NCBI GenBank assembly: GCA_045863035.1
Contig: BTUV01000077.1
Coordinates: forward strand, 1 to 14,095
Direction: 5' to 3'
Origin: H2-BAC3 sp045863035
GTDB lineage: Bacteria; Bacteroidota; Ignavibacteria; Ignavibacteriales; Ignavibacteriaceae
Length of the DNA: 14,095 nucleotides
Shown in pieces: positions 6,058-12,470 of this stretch (positions are counted from its first letter, which is position 1; every line of letters begins with the position of its first letter). Below the pieces are notes generated by a model, which saw only the letters and a list, made by a program, of their open reading frames with translations, was not told where the DNA came from and did no database searches. A program made the translations under genes and the position numbers.

Positions 6058-6255
6058 TTACTTTTTAGCTGTGTCTGTTTTGCAGGTGCTAAGACCGAAA
6101 GGGAGGTAAAGCGGACAGGTTTTTAAGGTAGCGCCAACCAGAGGGATGAGACCGAGCAGACCGAACCAGTTCTGGGCGTAAATGCCCCATCCAACCAGAC
6201 CGGCCCCTACAGCCAACCGGATAATACGATCAATACCGCCAACGTTTTCTTTCAT
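6058..6255 (-). CDS. DUF2892 (YgaP-like) inner-membrane protein, 65 aa
   Basis: The protein begins MKENVGGIDRIIRLAVG, the usual opening of DUF2892 proteins, followed by a hydrophobic segment (about residues 13-27), a second one around residues 29-43 (NWFGLLGLIPLVGA), and the typical ending CPLYLPFGLSTC with C47 and C58. The family consists of short two-helix inner-membrane proteins, sometimes the tail of rhodanese-like YgaP, with no agreed role. The start at 6255 follows AAGGA eight bases upstream. The gene stands alone, with its own terminator downstream. A run of eight Gs (6043-6050 on the plus strand) lies just past its stop. Confidence 0.92.
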   Translation of the reverse strand: MKENVGGIDRIIRLAVGAGLVGWGIYAQNWFGLLGLIPLVGATLKTCPLYLPFGLSTCKTDTAKK

Positions 6256-6400
6256 AGAACCATTCCTTAAAGTTTGTTAAAAATCATGTTAAATAGGATT
6301 CCCGCGGAGCAGTATGGATTCAGGGGGGAAAGATAAAGAAAATATGATTTCGGGATAGAATGAAGAGATTTTCAGATTCAATATATTTTCAACCGTAGTA

Positions 6401-6427
6401 ATTTGTGTCGGCATTGCCGACACAAAT
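6401..6427. repeat. 27-bp perfect palindrome (hairpin element)
   Basis: ATTTGTGTCGGCA (6401-6413) and TGCCGACACAAAT (6415-6427) are perfect inverted copies around one central T. A related element with the same outer arms follows at 6457-6483. There is no T tract after either, so they do not look like intrinsic terminators. Confidence 0.85.
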
Positions 6428-6456
6428 GCAGGACAGTTATTGATGAAGTTTGTTTC

Positions 6457-6483
6457 ATTTGTGTCACCGCTGGCGACACAAAT
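6457..6483. repeat. Second hairpin element with the same outer arms
   Basis: Outer arms ATTTGTGTC (6457-6465) and GACACAAAT (6475-6483) match those of the first element; the inner part ACCGCTGGC pairs only partly, with one mismatch. The centre-to-centre distance to the first copy is 56 bases. Conserved arms with a diverged middle suggest a family of structured extragenic repeats. Confidence 0.75.
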
Positions 6484-6530
6484 TTGGATGTGGAAATAAT
6501 TTGAGCATGAATGTTTGCTGCCAATATTCT

Positions 6531-6640
6531 TCCGGAGTCGGATATGTTTTTGCGTCAATGTTTTCTCCCAATTTGCGACTCCTCCGGAGTCGGATATGTT
6601 TTTGCGTGTTTTCTACGAATTTGCGACTCCTCCGGAGTCT
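6531..6640. repeat. Tandem 48-52 bp units with GACTCC-TCC-GGAGTC hairpins
   Basis: TCCGGAGTC recurs at 6531, 6583 and 6631, giving units of 52 and 48 bp. Each full unit reads GGAGTCGGATATGTTTTTGCG, then a T-rich variable part, then AATTTGCGACTCC. At the junctions GACTCC and GGAGTC form 6-bp stems around TCC. A degenerate further copy (GGCTCCTCCGGGTGTC) is near 6700. Non-coding. Confidence 0.8.
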
Positions 6641-6649
6641 CAGAAAAAA

Positions 6650-6677
6650 TTCACAATTCACCATTCCCAATTCACAA
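6650..6677. repeat. Period-7 tandem tract, unit TTCACAA
   Basis: Units TTCACAA, TTCACCA, TTCCCAA, TTCACAA. This tract is not next to a gene end, unlike most of its kind in the window; it immediately follows the 48-52 bp repeats. Confidence 0.75.
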
Positions 6678-6883
6678 TTTTTTATTCTGCCAATGTCCGG
6701 CTCCTCCGGGTGTCAGGGGGGGATGGTGTGTTTTGCCGGGGTCGGGGGGAATGGGAAAAACCCTCAAAAATACAAGCGTTTTTTTAACCATTTAGTAAGA
6801 TGTGAAAAAGTTTTGCCGTCTTGTCTGTGATAAAAATTCATTATTTTTCGGCACCTAATAACTGTACTTATCTTAAAGGAGAA

Positions 6884-7276
6884 ATGACTGCGATGACACT
6901 GCCGGGGCATAATCATGATAAACTGGAAAACGGGCTTAGTGAGCTTGACGGTAATGAGTTTTTCATTACGGAGCCAGACTATATTCCCGCTGATAATTTA
7001 AATCTTGCAAAATCAAAAGGCGACGACGAAGATTTTGACGACGATGATTTTGATGACGAAGACTTTGATGATGATTTTGACGATGAGGATGACTTTGATG
7101 ATGACGAAGACTTTGAGGATGAAGACTCAGACGAGGAAGAGGATGATCTGGAAAACCTTGATGAGGAATTTGATGATATGGAAGACCTTGACGAAGATGA
7201 TGCCTTATATGAAGAAGACTTCGACTTTGAAGAGGACAATTTAGATGATGAAGATCAGGAGACAAAGGAACCCTGA
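6884..7276 (+). CDS. Highly acidic small protein, about 130 aa, unknown function
   Basis: I do not recognise a family. Residues 1-46 are of ordinary composition, with a segment ITEPDYIPADNLNLAKSKG. From about residue 47 to the end the chain is almost wholly Asp and Glu, with Phe or Leu every four to six residues (DDEDFDDDDFDDEDF and onward), so it is surely disordered or only weakly folded and strongly negative. Such tails occur in RNA polymerase delta subunits, DNA mimics and histone-binding or metal-binding proteins, but nothing here picks one. AAAGGAG (6875-6881) is two bases from the ATG at 6884 and eleven from the one at 6893, so either may start translation. The ORF extends upstream to a TTG at 6821 without a binding site. 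It converges with hldD, sharing a hairpin between the two stops. Confidence 0.65.
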   Translation: MTAMTLPGHNHDKLENGLSELDGNEFFITEPDYIPADNLNLAKSKGDDEDFDDDDFDDEDFDDDFDDEDDFDDDEDFEDEDSDEEEDDLENLDEEFDDMEDLDEDDALYEEDFDFEEDNLDDEDQETKEP

Positions 7277-7285
7277 GATCAAAAC

Positions 7286-7332
7286 GGGCAGGTTATCCTA
7301 AAAGGAGCTTACCCGCCCAGATATTTTTCTTT
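7286..7332 (+). terminator. Hairpin and T-rich tail between convergent genes
   Basis: GGGCAGGTTA (7286-7295) pairs with TTACCCGCCC (7309-7318) at eight of ten positions, followed on the plus strand by a T-rich run (ATATTTTTCTTTC, 7321-7333). The right arm overlaps the stop of hldD. It probably ends the acidic-protein transcript. On the minus strand the hairpin is followed only by TTTT. Confidence 0.5.
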
Positions 7333-8283
7333 CATCAGATAATTTTTAACGTAGTCGGTTACACCGTTTTCCAGTGAAGTAAACGGACCGGAGTAACCGG
7401 CTTTTTTTATTTTTGTAAGGTCGGCCTCGGTGAAGTACTGATACTTGGCTGCCAGGTAGTCAGGCATATCCGTATATTCGATATTAACCGGCTTGCCCAC
7501 TGCATGAAAGAGCGCTGTAACCAGGTCTTTCCAGGTGCGCGCCTTTCCTGAACCCACATTATAAAGCCCGTTCACGTGGGGATGATTCAGAAAGAAGAGA
7601 GTCATCTCAACAGCATCTTTTATATATACAAAGTCTCTCATCTGCTCGCCGTCATTATACTGTGGATTTCCTGACTTAAAGAGCCGCACAAAACCATAGT
7701 CGCGCACCTGTTCGTAGGCCTTATGCACAACGCTTCTCATATCGGCTTTGTGGTATTCATTCGGGCCGTAAACGTTAAAATATTTGATGCCGACAATTTT
7801 ATCAAACATTCCCTTGTGAAGCGCGCGTATATCAAAGAGGTTTTTTGAATAACCGTACATATTAAGGGGGCGGAGCCGGGTGCAGAGTTCATCATCATCC
7901 TTAAAGCTGAGCGCACCGTCACCATAAGTTGCGGCGGATGAAGCGTAAATGAACCGGATGTTGTTTTTAATACTGTAAACAGCCAGTTTTTTTGTGTACT
8001 CATAATTATTATACATCAGATGATCAGCATCTTTTTCCGTAGTGGAAGAATTTGCGCCCATGTGAATTATGGCATCAATCTTAAAGCTGAAAGAGTCTTT
8101 TTCAACAGCTTCAAGAAACGCGGTCTTATTGCAGAAGTCCATATAATCCAGATTGACTAAGTTCTTCCACTTTTCATCATGACCCAGTGCATCCGCGATA
8201 ACAATCTGGTTGATACCAAGCTGATTTAGCCGCCATACAATAGCGCTTCCGATAAATCCTGCGCCGCCTGTTACAATAATCAT
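7309..8283 (-). CDS. hldD: ADP-L-glycero-D-manno-heptose 6-epimerase
   Basis: This 324-aa protein is an extended short-chain dehydrogenase/reductase. It has the NAD(P)-binding GGAGFIGS at residues 6-13, the heptose-epimerase-type GANSSTTEKD at 77-86, SSAATYG at 115-121, the catalytic Y143-x3-K147 in MYGYSKN, and NVYGPNEYHKADMRSV at 170-185, which is diagnostic of HldD. The enzyme converts ADP-D-glycero-D-manno-heptose to the L-glycero epimer, the last step in making the activated heptose for lipopolysaccharide inner core, in the cytoplasm. Length is close to the usual 310-330. It is divergent from metH across a 137-bp gap and no other heptose genes are nearby. No good ribosome binding site precedes the ATG. 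Confidence is high because both active-site and subfamily motifs are present. Confidence 0.95.
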   Translation of the reverse strand: MIIVTGGAGFIGSAIVWRLNQLGINQIVIADALGHDEKWKNLVNLDYMDFCNKTAFLEAVEKDSFSFKIDAIIHMGANSSTTEKDADHLMYNNYEYTKKLAVYSIKNNIRFIYASSAATYGDGALSFKDDDELCTRLRPLNMYGYSKNLFDIRALHKGMFDKIVGIKYFNVYGPNEYHKADMRSVVHKAYEQVRDYGFVRLFKSGNPQYNDGEQMRDFVYIKDAVEMTLFFLNHPHVNGLYNVGSGKARTWKDLVTALFHAVGKPVNIEYTDMPDYLAAKYQYFTEADLTKIKKAGYSGPFTSLENGVTDYVKNYLMKEKYLGG

Positions 8284-8420
8284 AGTCTTATAAAGTATGT
8301 TATGTATGAATAGAGATATTTTTAATGGTCTCTAATTTAAGTATATTTACAGTTTGTTTAAAGACTTCAATGAAAATGCGCCCTTATTATCGGGCCGTGT
8401 GATATGGCAGGTACAAAAAT
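8284..8420. promoter_or_regulatory. Divergent hldD-metH intergenic region
   Basis: 137 bases hold both promoters. TATATTTA (about 8341-8348) is one base from the TAnnTTTG -7 consensus on the plus strand. GCCC and GGGC around TTATTATC (about 8382-8397) could make a short hairpin in the metH leader. A six-codon frame (8404-8424, M-A-G-T-K-I) ends in TGA overlapping the metH ATG. I looked for SAM and cobalamin riboswitch cores and saw none. Promoter positions are not certain. Confidence 0.3.
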
Positions 8421-11400
8421 ATGAGTAAAACCCTCGAACAGTTAAAACAGATACTTGAAAACCGGATAATGGTTCTTGACGGGGCAATGGGGACGATGAT
8501 TCAGCGGCATACGTTAACAGAACAGGATTTCCGCGCTGAGCGGTTTAAGGATCATCCTCACGATCTTAAAGGGAATAATGACCTCCTGGTTATTACCCAG
8601 CCGGAAATTATTAAGAATATCCACCGGGCATATCTTGAGGCCGGTTCAGATATTATTGAAACCAATACCTTTAGCGGCACAGACCTGGCTCAGGCGGACT
8701 ATCATCTTGAGCATCTGGTCTATGAACTCAATTATGAAGCAGCTAAGGTTGCAAAAGAAGCGGCGATTGAATACACGGAAAAAAACCCTGAGAAACCCCG
8801 ATTTGTAGCGGGCGCTTTTGGTCCGACCAACAAGATGCTTTCTCTTTCCCCCGATGTTAATGACCCCGGATTCCGCACGGTTACTTTTGACAAACTGGTT
8901 GACAGTTATAAAGAACAGGCGCGCGGTTTAATAGACGGCGGAGCCGATATTATGTTGATTGAGACCATCTTTGACACACATAACGCCAAAGCTGCCATCT
9001 ATGCAGTGCAGGAGGTATTTGAGGAAAAGAATGTTTCACTGCCGGTTATGATATCGGGTACAATCGTTGACCAGAGCGGAAGAACGCTCTCCGGTCAGAC
9101 GGTTGCGGCTTTCTGGATTTCAGTTGCTCACTGCCCGAATCTCCTGAGCGTAGGAATCAACTGTGCACTGGGGGCTAGCCAGATGAGAGAACATATTAAA
9201 GAACTTTCAGCGCTGGCTGACTGTCATGTGAGTCTTTACCCTAATGCAGGGCTTCCTAATGAGTTCGGTGAGTATGATGAGACCGCACAGGAGATGGCTG
9301 CTATTCTGAAAGATTATGCAGACAGGAAATATTTTAACATCGTAGGGGGTTGCTGCGGAACCACCCCAAGCCACATCGGGGAAATATCACGCATTGTTAA
9401 AGACCTTGAACCGCGCGCTAAATCAGTTTCTCCCCGCTATCTGATGCTCTCAGGAATGGAGCCGCTGGTGGTCAGACCTGAAACAAATTTTGTAAACGTG
9501 GGTGAGCGGACAAACGTAACCGGCTCAAAAAAGTTTGCACGGCTTATTACTTCCGGTAATTTTGAGGAAGCACTCTCAATCGCAAAAGACCAGGTTGAAG
9601 GGGGCGCGCAGATTATAGACGTGAATATGGATGAGGGGATGCTTGATTCTGAAGAGGTAATGGTAAAATTTCTTAATCTCATTACTTCAGAGCCGGAAAT
9701 TGCAAAACTTCCGATAATGATTGATTCCTCTAAATGGAGTGTGCTGCTTGCAGGGCTAAAGACCATGCAGGGTAAAGGTATAGTTAACTCAATCAGTCTG
9801 AAAGAAGGAGAGGAAGTATTTAAGGATAACGCCCGAACGATCATGAAATTCGGTGCGGCAGTTATTGTAATGGCTTTTGATGAGCAGGGGCAGGCAGATT
9901 CTTATGAAAGAAGAATTGCTATCTGTCAGAGAGCTTATAATATACTGGTTAATGAAGTCGGGTTTAAGCCCGAAGATATTATCTTTGATCCGAATATATT
10001 AACTGTTGCAACAGGAATAGACGATCATAACAATTATGCAGTTGATTACCTTAAAACAACGCAATGGATAAAACAAAATCTACCCTACGCAAAAGTGAGC
10101 GGCGGGGTGAGCAATATATCCTTCTCATTCCGCGGTAACGATACTGTCCGCGAAGCAATGCACGCGGCGTTTCTTTATCACGCTGTTAAAGCGGGTATGG
10201 ATATGGGTATTGTAAACGCGGGGCAGCTTGCCGTATATGAAGAAATACCAAAAGACCTTCTTGAGCTTGTTGAAGATGTTTTGCTTAACCGGAAAACAGA
10301 CGCAACGGAGCGGCTGATTAACTATGCTGAAAGTATAAAAAAGGGGGACAAGACCATTGCCGAAGAAGAAGAGTGGCGCAAACTGGATGTTGAAGAACGG
10401 CTGAAGCATGCTCTCATCAAAGGGATTGTTGACTATATAGAGCAAGATACCGAAGAAGCACGGCAGAAATATCCCGCTCCGCTTCAGGTTATTGAAGGTC
10501 CATTGATGTCCGGTATGAATGTAGTGGGCGATTTATTCGGCGCGGGCAAAATGTTTCTGCCTCAGGTGGTAAAGAGTGCGCGTGTTATGAAGAAGTCAGT
10601 GGCCTATCTGATTCCGTTTATCGAAGCAGAAAAGGCGCGCTTAGGAGATTTGAGTGAACAGGGCACAGTGCTTCTCGCTACGGTCAAGGGAGATGTGCAT
10701 GATATAGGTAAAAATATTGTTGGTGTGGTTCTTGGCTGTAATAATTACCGTGTGATTGACCTTGGGGTAATGGTTCCGACTGATAAAATTCTTGACGCGG
10801 CAGTAGCACAGAGGGCAGACATTGTGGGCGTGAGTGGTCTGATAACACCATCCCTGGATGAAATGGTGAATGTTGCCAAAGAAATGGAACGGCGTGGTAT
10901 GAAACTGCCGCTGCTTATCGGAGGCGCTACCACCTCAAAGGTGCATACCGCGGTTAAAATCGCGCAGCATTACAGCGCACCGGTCATCCACGTGCTTGAT
11001 GCCTCGCGAAGCGTGCCTGTTGCAGGTAATTTACTGAATGAGCAGACAAAAGCTGAGTTTGCTAAAGGCGTGGCCAAGGAGTATGAACGGCTGCGCGAAG
11101 ATCATAAGAAAAAACGCGATGCAAAAAATTATATATCTCTTGAACAGGCGAGAGCAAATCAATATAAAATTACATGGGACGGATATAAGCCGGTGAAACC
11201 CGCGGCAACGGGAGTAACAGAGTTTGTAAATCTTCCATTGGAAGAACTGCGCCCCTTCCTTGACTGGACCCCGTTCTTTATGACCTGGGAACTGAAAGGA
11301 AAGTATCCGGATATACTGAACGACAGCAAATACGGAGCCGAAGCAACACGGGTATATAACGATGCTAACGCGCTGCTGGATAAAATTATCGCGGAGAAAT

Positions 11401-12119
11401 CACTCACAGCAAACGGAGTGGTTGGTCTTTTCCCGGCGAATACGGTAAACCACGATGATATTGAAGTATATACTGATGAGAGCCGCAAGGGTATTCTGGC
11501 TGAGTTTCACACGCTGCGCCAGCAGGCCCAAAAAGCTGCTCAGGAACCAAATATTGCACTGGCAGACTTCCTTGCGCCAAAGGAAAGCGGATTGGAGGAC
11601 TATATCGGGTTCTTTGCGGTAACAACCGGAATCGGAATTGAAAAACTGATTCAGGAGTTTGAGAAGAATCATGATGATTATTCTTCAATCATGGTAAAAG
11701 CAGTTGCCGACCGGCTCGCCGAGGCATTTGCTGAGTATCTTCATAAAAAAATCAGAACAGAGCTGTGGGGTTATGTTAAAGATGAAAATCTTGAAAATAT
11801 CGAACTGATAAAAGAAGAGTATCAGGGGATAAGACCTGCACCGGGTTATCCGGCGTGCCCTGATCATACTGAAAAATGGGAGCTCTTTAAATTGCTCGAT
11901 GTAACAAAACGTACAGGTATTACGCTTACTGAAAGTCTGGCAATGTATCCGGCTGCATCGGTCTGCGGTGTCTATTACTCTCATCCTGAGTCAAAGTATT
12001 TTACCACCGGAAAGCTGGGTAAAGATCAGGTGCTGGACTACCACAAGAGAAAGGGTATGAGTATGGCCGAAACAGAGAGATGGCTTTCTCCGGTGCTGAA
12101 TTATGATGCAGGGGATTAA
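8421..12119 (+). CDS. metH: Cobalamin-dependent methionine synthase (5-methyltetrahydrofolate--homocysteine methyltransferase)
   Basis: The 1232-aa product is full length (E. coli MetH 1227) with all four modules. Homocysteine domain, about 1-330: DGAMGTMIQ at 20-28, zinc ligands C248 and the pair C311/C312 in GGCCGTTP. Pterin domain, about 350-620: NVGERTNVTGSKKF and IDVNMDEGMLD. B12 cap and binding domain, about 650-890: GDVHDIGKN with cobalt ligand H760 and D758, plus S811 in SGLITPSLDE, completing the usual His-Asp-Ser triad. Activation domain, about 910-1232: RPAPGYPACPDHTEK at 1138-1152, the S-adenosylmethionine-binding motif. It moves a methyl group from methyltetrahydrofolate through methylcobalamin to homocysteine, making methionine and tetrahydrofolate in the cytoplasm. 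It is followed by a heptamer tract and an intrinsic terminator, so is probably a single-gene transcript. Only a weak AGG lies upstream of the ATG. Confidence 0.98.
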   Translation: MSKTLEQLKQILENRIMVLDGAMGTMIQRHTLTEQDFRAERFKDHPHDLKGNNDLLVITQPEIIKNIHRAYLEAGSDIIETNTFSGTDLAQADYHLEHLVYELNYEAAKVAKEAAIEYTEKNPEKPRFVAGAFGPTNKMLSLSPDVNDPGFRTVTFDKLVDSYKEQARGLIDGGADIMLIETIFDTHNAKAAIYAVQEVFEEKNVSLPVMISGTIVDQSGRTLSGQTVAAFWISVAHCPNLLSVGINCALGASQMREHIKELSALADCHVSLYPNAGLPNEFGEYDETAQEMAAILKDYADRKYFNIVGGCCGTTPSHIGEISRIVKDLEPRAKSVSPRYLMLSGMEPLVVRPETNFVNVGERTNVTGSKKFARLITSGNFEEALSIAKDQVEGGAQIIDVNMDEGMLDSEEVMVKFLNLITSEPEIAKLPIMIDSSKWSVLLAGLKTMQGKGIVNSISLKEGEEVFKDNARTIMKFGAAVIVMAFDEQGQADSYERRIAICQRAYNILVNEVGFKPEDIIFDPNILTVATGIDDHNNYAVDYLKTTQWIKQNLPYAKVSGGVSNISFSFRGNDTVREAMHAAFLYHAVKAGMDMGIVNAGQLAVYEEIPKDLLELVEDVLLNRKTDATERLINYAESIKKGDKTIAEEEEWRKLDVEERLKHALIKGIVDYIEQDTEEARQKYPAPLQVIEGPLMSGMNVVGDLFGAGKMFLPQVVKSARVMKKSVAYLIPFIEAEKARLGDLSEQGTVLLATVKGDVHDIGKNIVGVVLGCNNYRVIDLGVMVPTDKILDAAVAQRADIVGVSGLITPSLDEMVNVAKEMERRGMKLPLLIGGATTSKVHTAVKIAQHYSAPVIHVLDASRSVPVAGNLLNEQTKAEFAKGVAKEYERLREDHKKKRDAKNYISLEQARANQYKITWDGYKPVKPAATGVTEFVNLPLEELRPFLDWTPFFMTWELKGKYPDILNDSKYGAEATRVYNDANALLDKIIAEKSLTANGVVGLFPANTVNHDDIEVYTDESRKGILAEFHTLRQQAQKAAQEPNIALADFLAPKESGLEDYIGFFAVTTGIGIEKLIQEFEKNHDDYSSIMVKAVADRLAEAFAEYLHKKIRTELWGYVKDENLENIELIKEEYQGIRPAPGYPACPDHTEKWELFKLLDVTKRTGITLTESLAMYPAASVCGVYYSHPESKYFTTGKLGKDQVLDYHKRKGMSMAETERWLSPVLNYDAGD

Positions 12120-12154
12120 TTAGTAGTTAGTAATTAGTAATTAGTAATTAGTAA
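12120..12154 (+). repeat. Period-7 tandem tract, five units of TTAGTAA
   Basis: TTAGTAG followed by four TTAGTAA units, starting at the base after the metH stop codon. Each unit has both TAG and TAA, so stops occur in all three plus-strand frames. Confidence 0.9.
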
Positions 12155-12211
12155 TGATTGCAGAGTTTACATGTTAAACTATGCGAAACTTTACTTTTAC
12201 TTCATTTACTT

Positions 12212-12251
12212 TGCGTTGAAATTCCGGAAAAGTTTTCCGCGGATGAACGCA
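12212..12251. repeat. Palindromic element with nested arms
   Basis: TGCGTT (12212-12217) pairs with AACGCA (12246-12251), and inside it CGGAAAA (12225-12231) pairs with TTTTCCG (12233-12239) around one G. The TCCGCGGA core also seen upstream of the propeller gene lies at 12236-12243. Confidence 0.55.
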
Positions 12252-12255
12252 GAAA

Positions 12256-12310
12256 ATATTTTAAGACCCCGCCAAAAGTGCGGGGTTTGTTTTATTTATC
12301 AGATATATAA
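12256..12310. repeat. 55-bp exact repeat, left side of the gap
   Basis: Identical to 12411-12465 over all 55 bases. This copy ends exactly where the Ns begin, and the other starts exactly where they end, the pattern of an unmerged contig overlap. Confidence 0.95.
12266..12297 (+). terminator. Intrinsic terminator downstream of metH
   Basis: ACCCCGC (12266-12272) and GCGGGGT (12280-12286) form a perfect 7-bp GC-rich stem around CAAAAGT, followed by TTGTTTTATTT. The same terminator appears after the N gap at 12421-12452 as part of the 55-bp duplicate and is probably the same locus assembled twice. Confidence 0.85.
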
Positions 12311-12410
12311 NNNNNNNNNNNNNNNNNNNNNNNNNNNNNNNNNNNNNNNNNNNNNNNNNNNNNNNNNNNNNNNNNNNNNNNNNNNNNNNNNNNNNNNNNN
12401 NNNNNNNNNN
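12311..12410. other. Assembly gap of 100 Ns
   Basis: Exactly 100 Ns, a common placeholder length for a gap of unknown size. An open frame crossing it (from about 12171) is an artefact. Confidence 0.99.
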
Positions 12411-12465
12411 ATATTTTAAGACCCCGCCAAAAGTGCGGGGTTTGTTTTATTTATCAGATATATAA
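12411..12465. repeat. 55-bp exact repeat, right side of the gap
   Basis: Identical to 12256-12310, including the terminator hairpin. See the left copy for why this looks like a contig-end overlap rather than a biological repeat. Confidence 0.95.
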
Positions 12466-12470
12466 AAATT

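Larger units (their letters stand above)
6256..6883. other. Repeat-rich intergenic region, no gene
   Basis: No credible gene: open frames here read across repeats. Contents are two 27-bp palindromes (6401-6427 and 6457-6483), about two and a half copies of a 48-52 bp unit with GACTCC/GGAGTC hairpins (6531-6640), a period-7 TTCACAA tract (6650-6677), a G-rich stretch at about 6710-6750, a third copy of CGTTTTTTTAACC (6777-6789), and the leader of the acidic-protein gene with AAAGGAG at 6875-6881. Confidence 0.65.
12155..12470. other. metH-rlmD intergenic region including a scaffold gap
   Basis: No gene. It holds a 40-base palindromic element (12212-12251), an intrinsic terminator, 100 Ns, and an exact repeat of the 55 bases before the gap. 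If the duplicated 55 bases are one sequence, the true distance from metH stop to rlmD start is about 196 bases rather than 351. Confidence 0.8.

Noticed and set aside
6450..6830. Three overlapping plus-strand frames of 90-126 codons
   Set aside because: Their proteins merely repeat the translated 48-52 bp hairpin units in different frames.
6966..7265. Long minus-strand open frames rich in Ser/Lys or His/Arg opposite the acidic gene
   Set aside because: They are the complement of Asp/Glu codon repeats; low complexity, no start context, and the plus-strand frame has the ribosome binding site.
8284..8420. SAM or cobalamin riboswitch before metH
   Set aside because: The 137-base leader is too short for a cobalamin riboswitch and shows none of the conserved cores I know for either class; only a 4-bp hairpin is present.
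12171..12419. Open frame across the N gap
   Set aside because: It includes 100 Ns and a terminator and is created by the gap.
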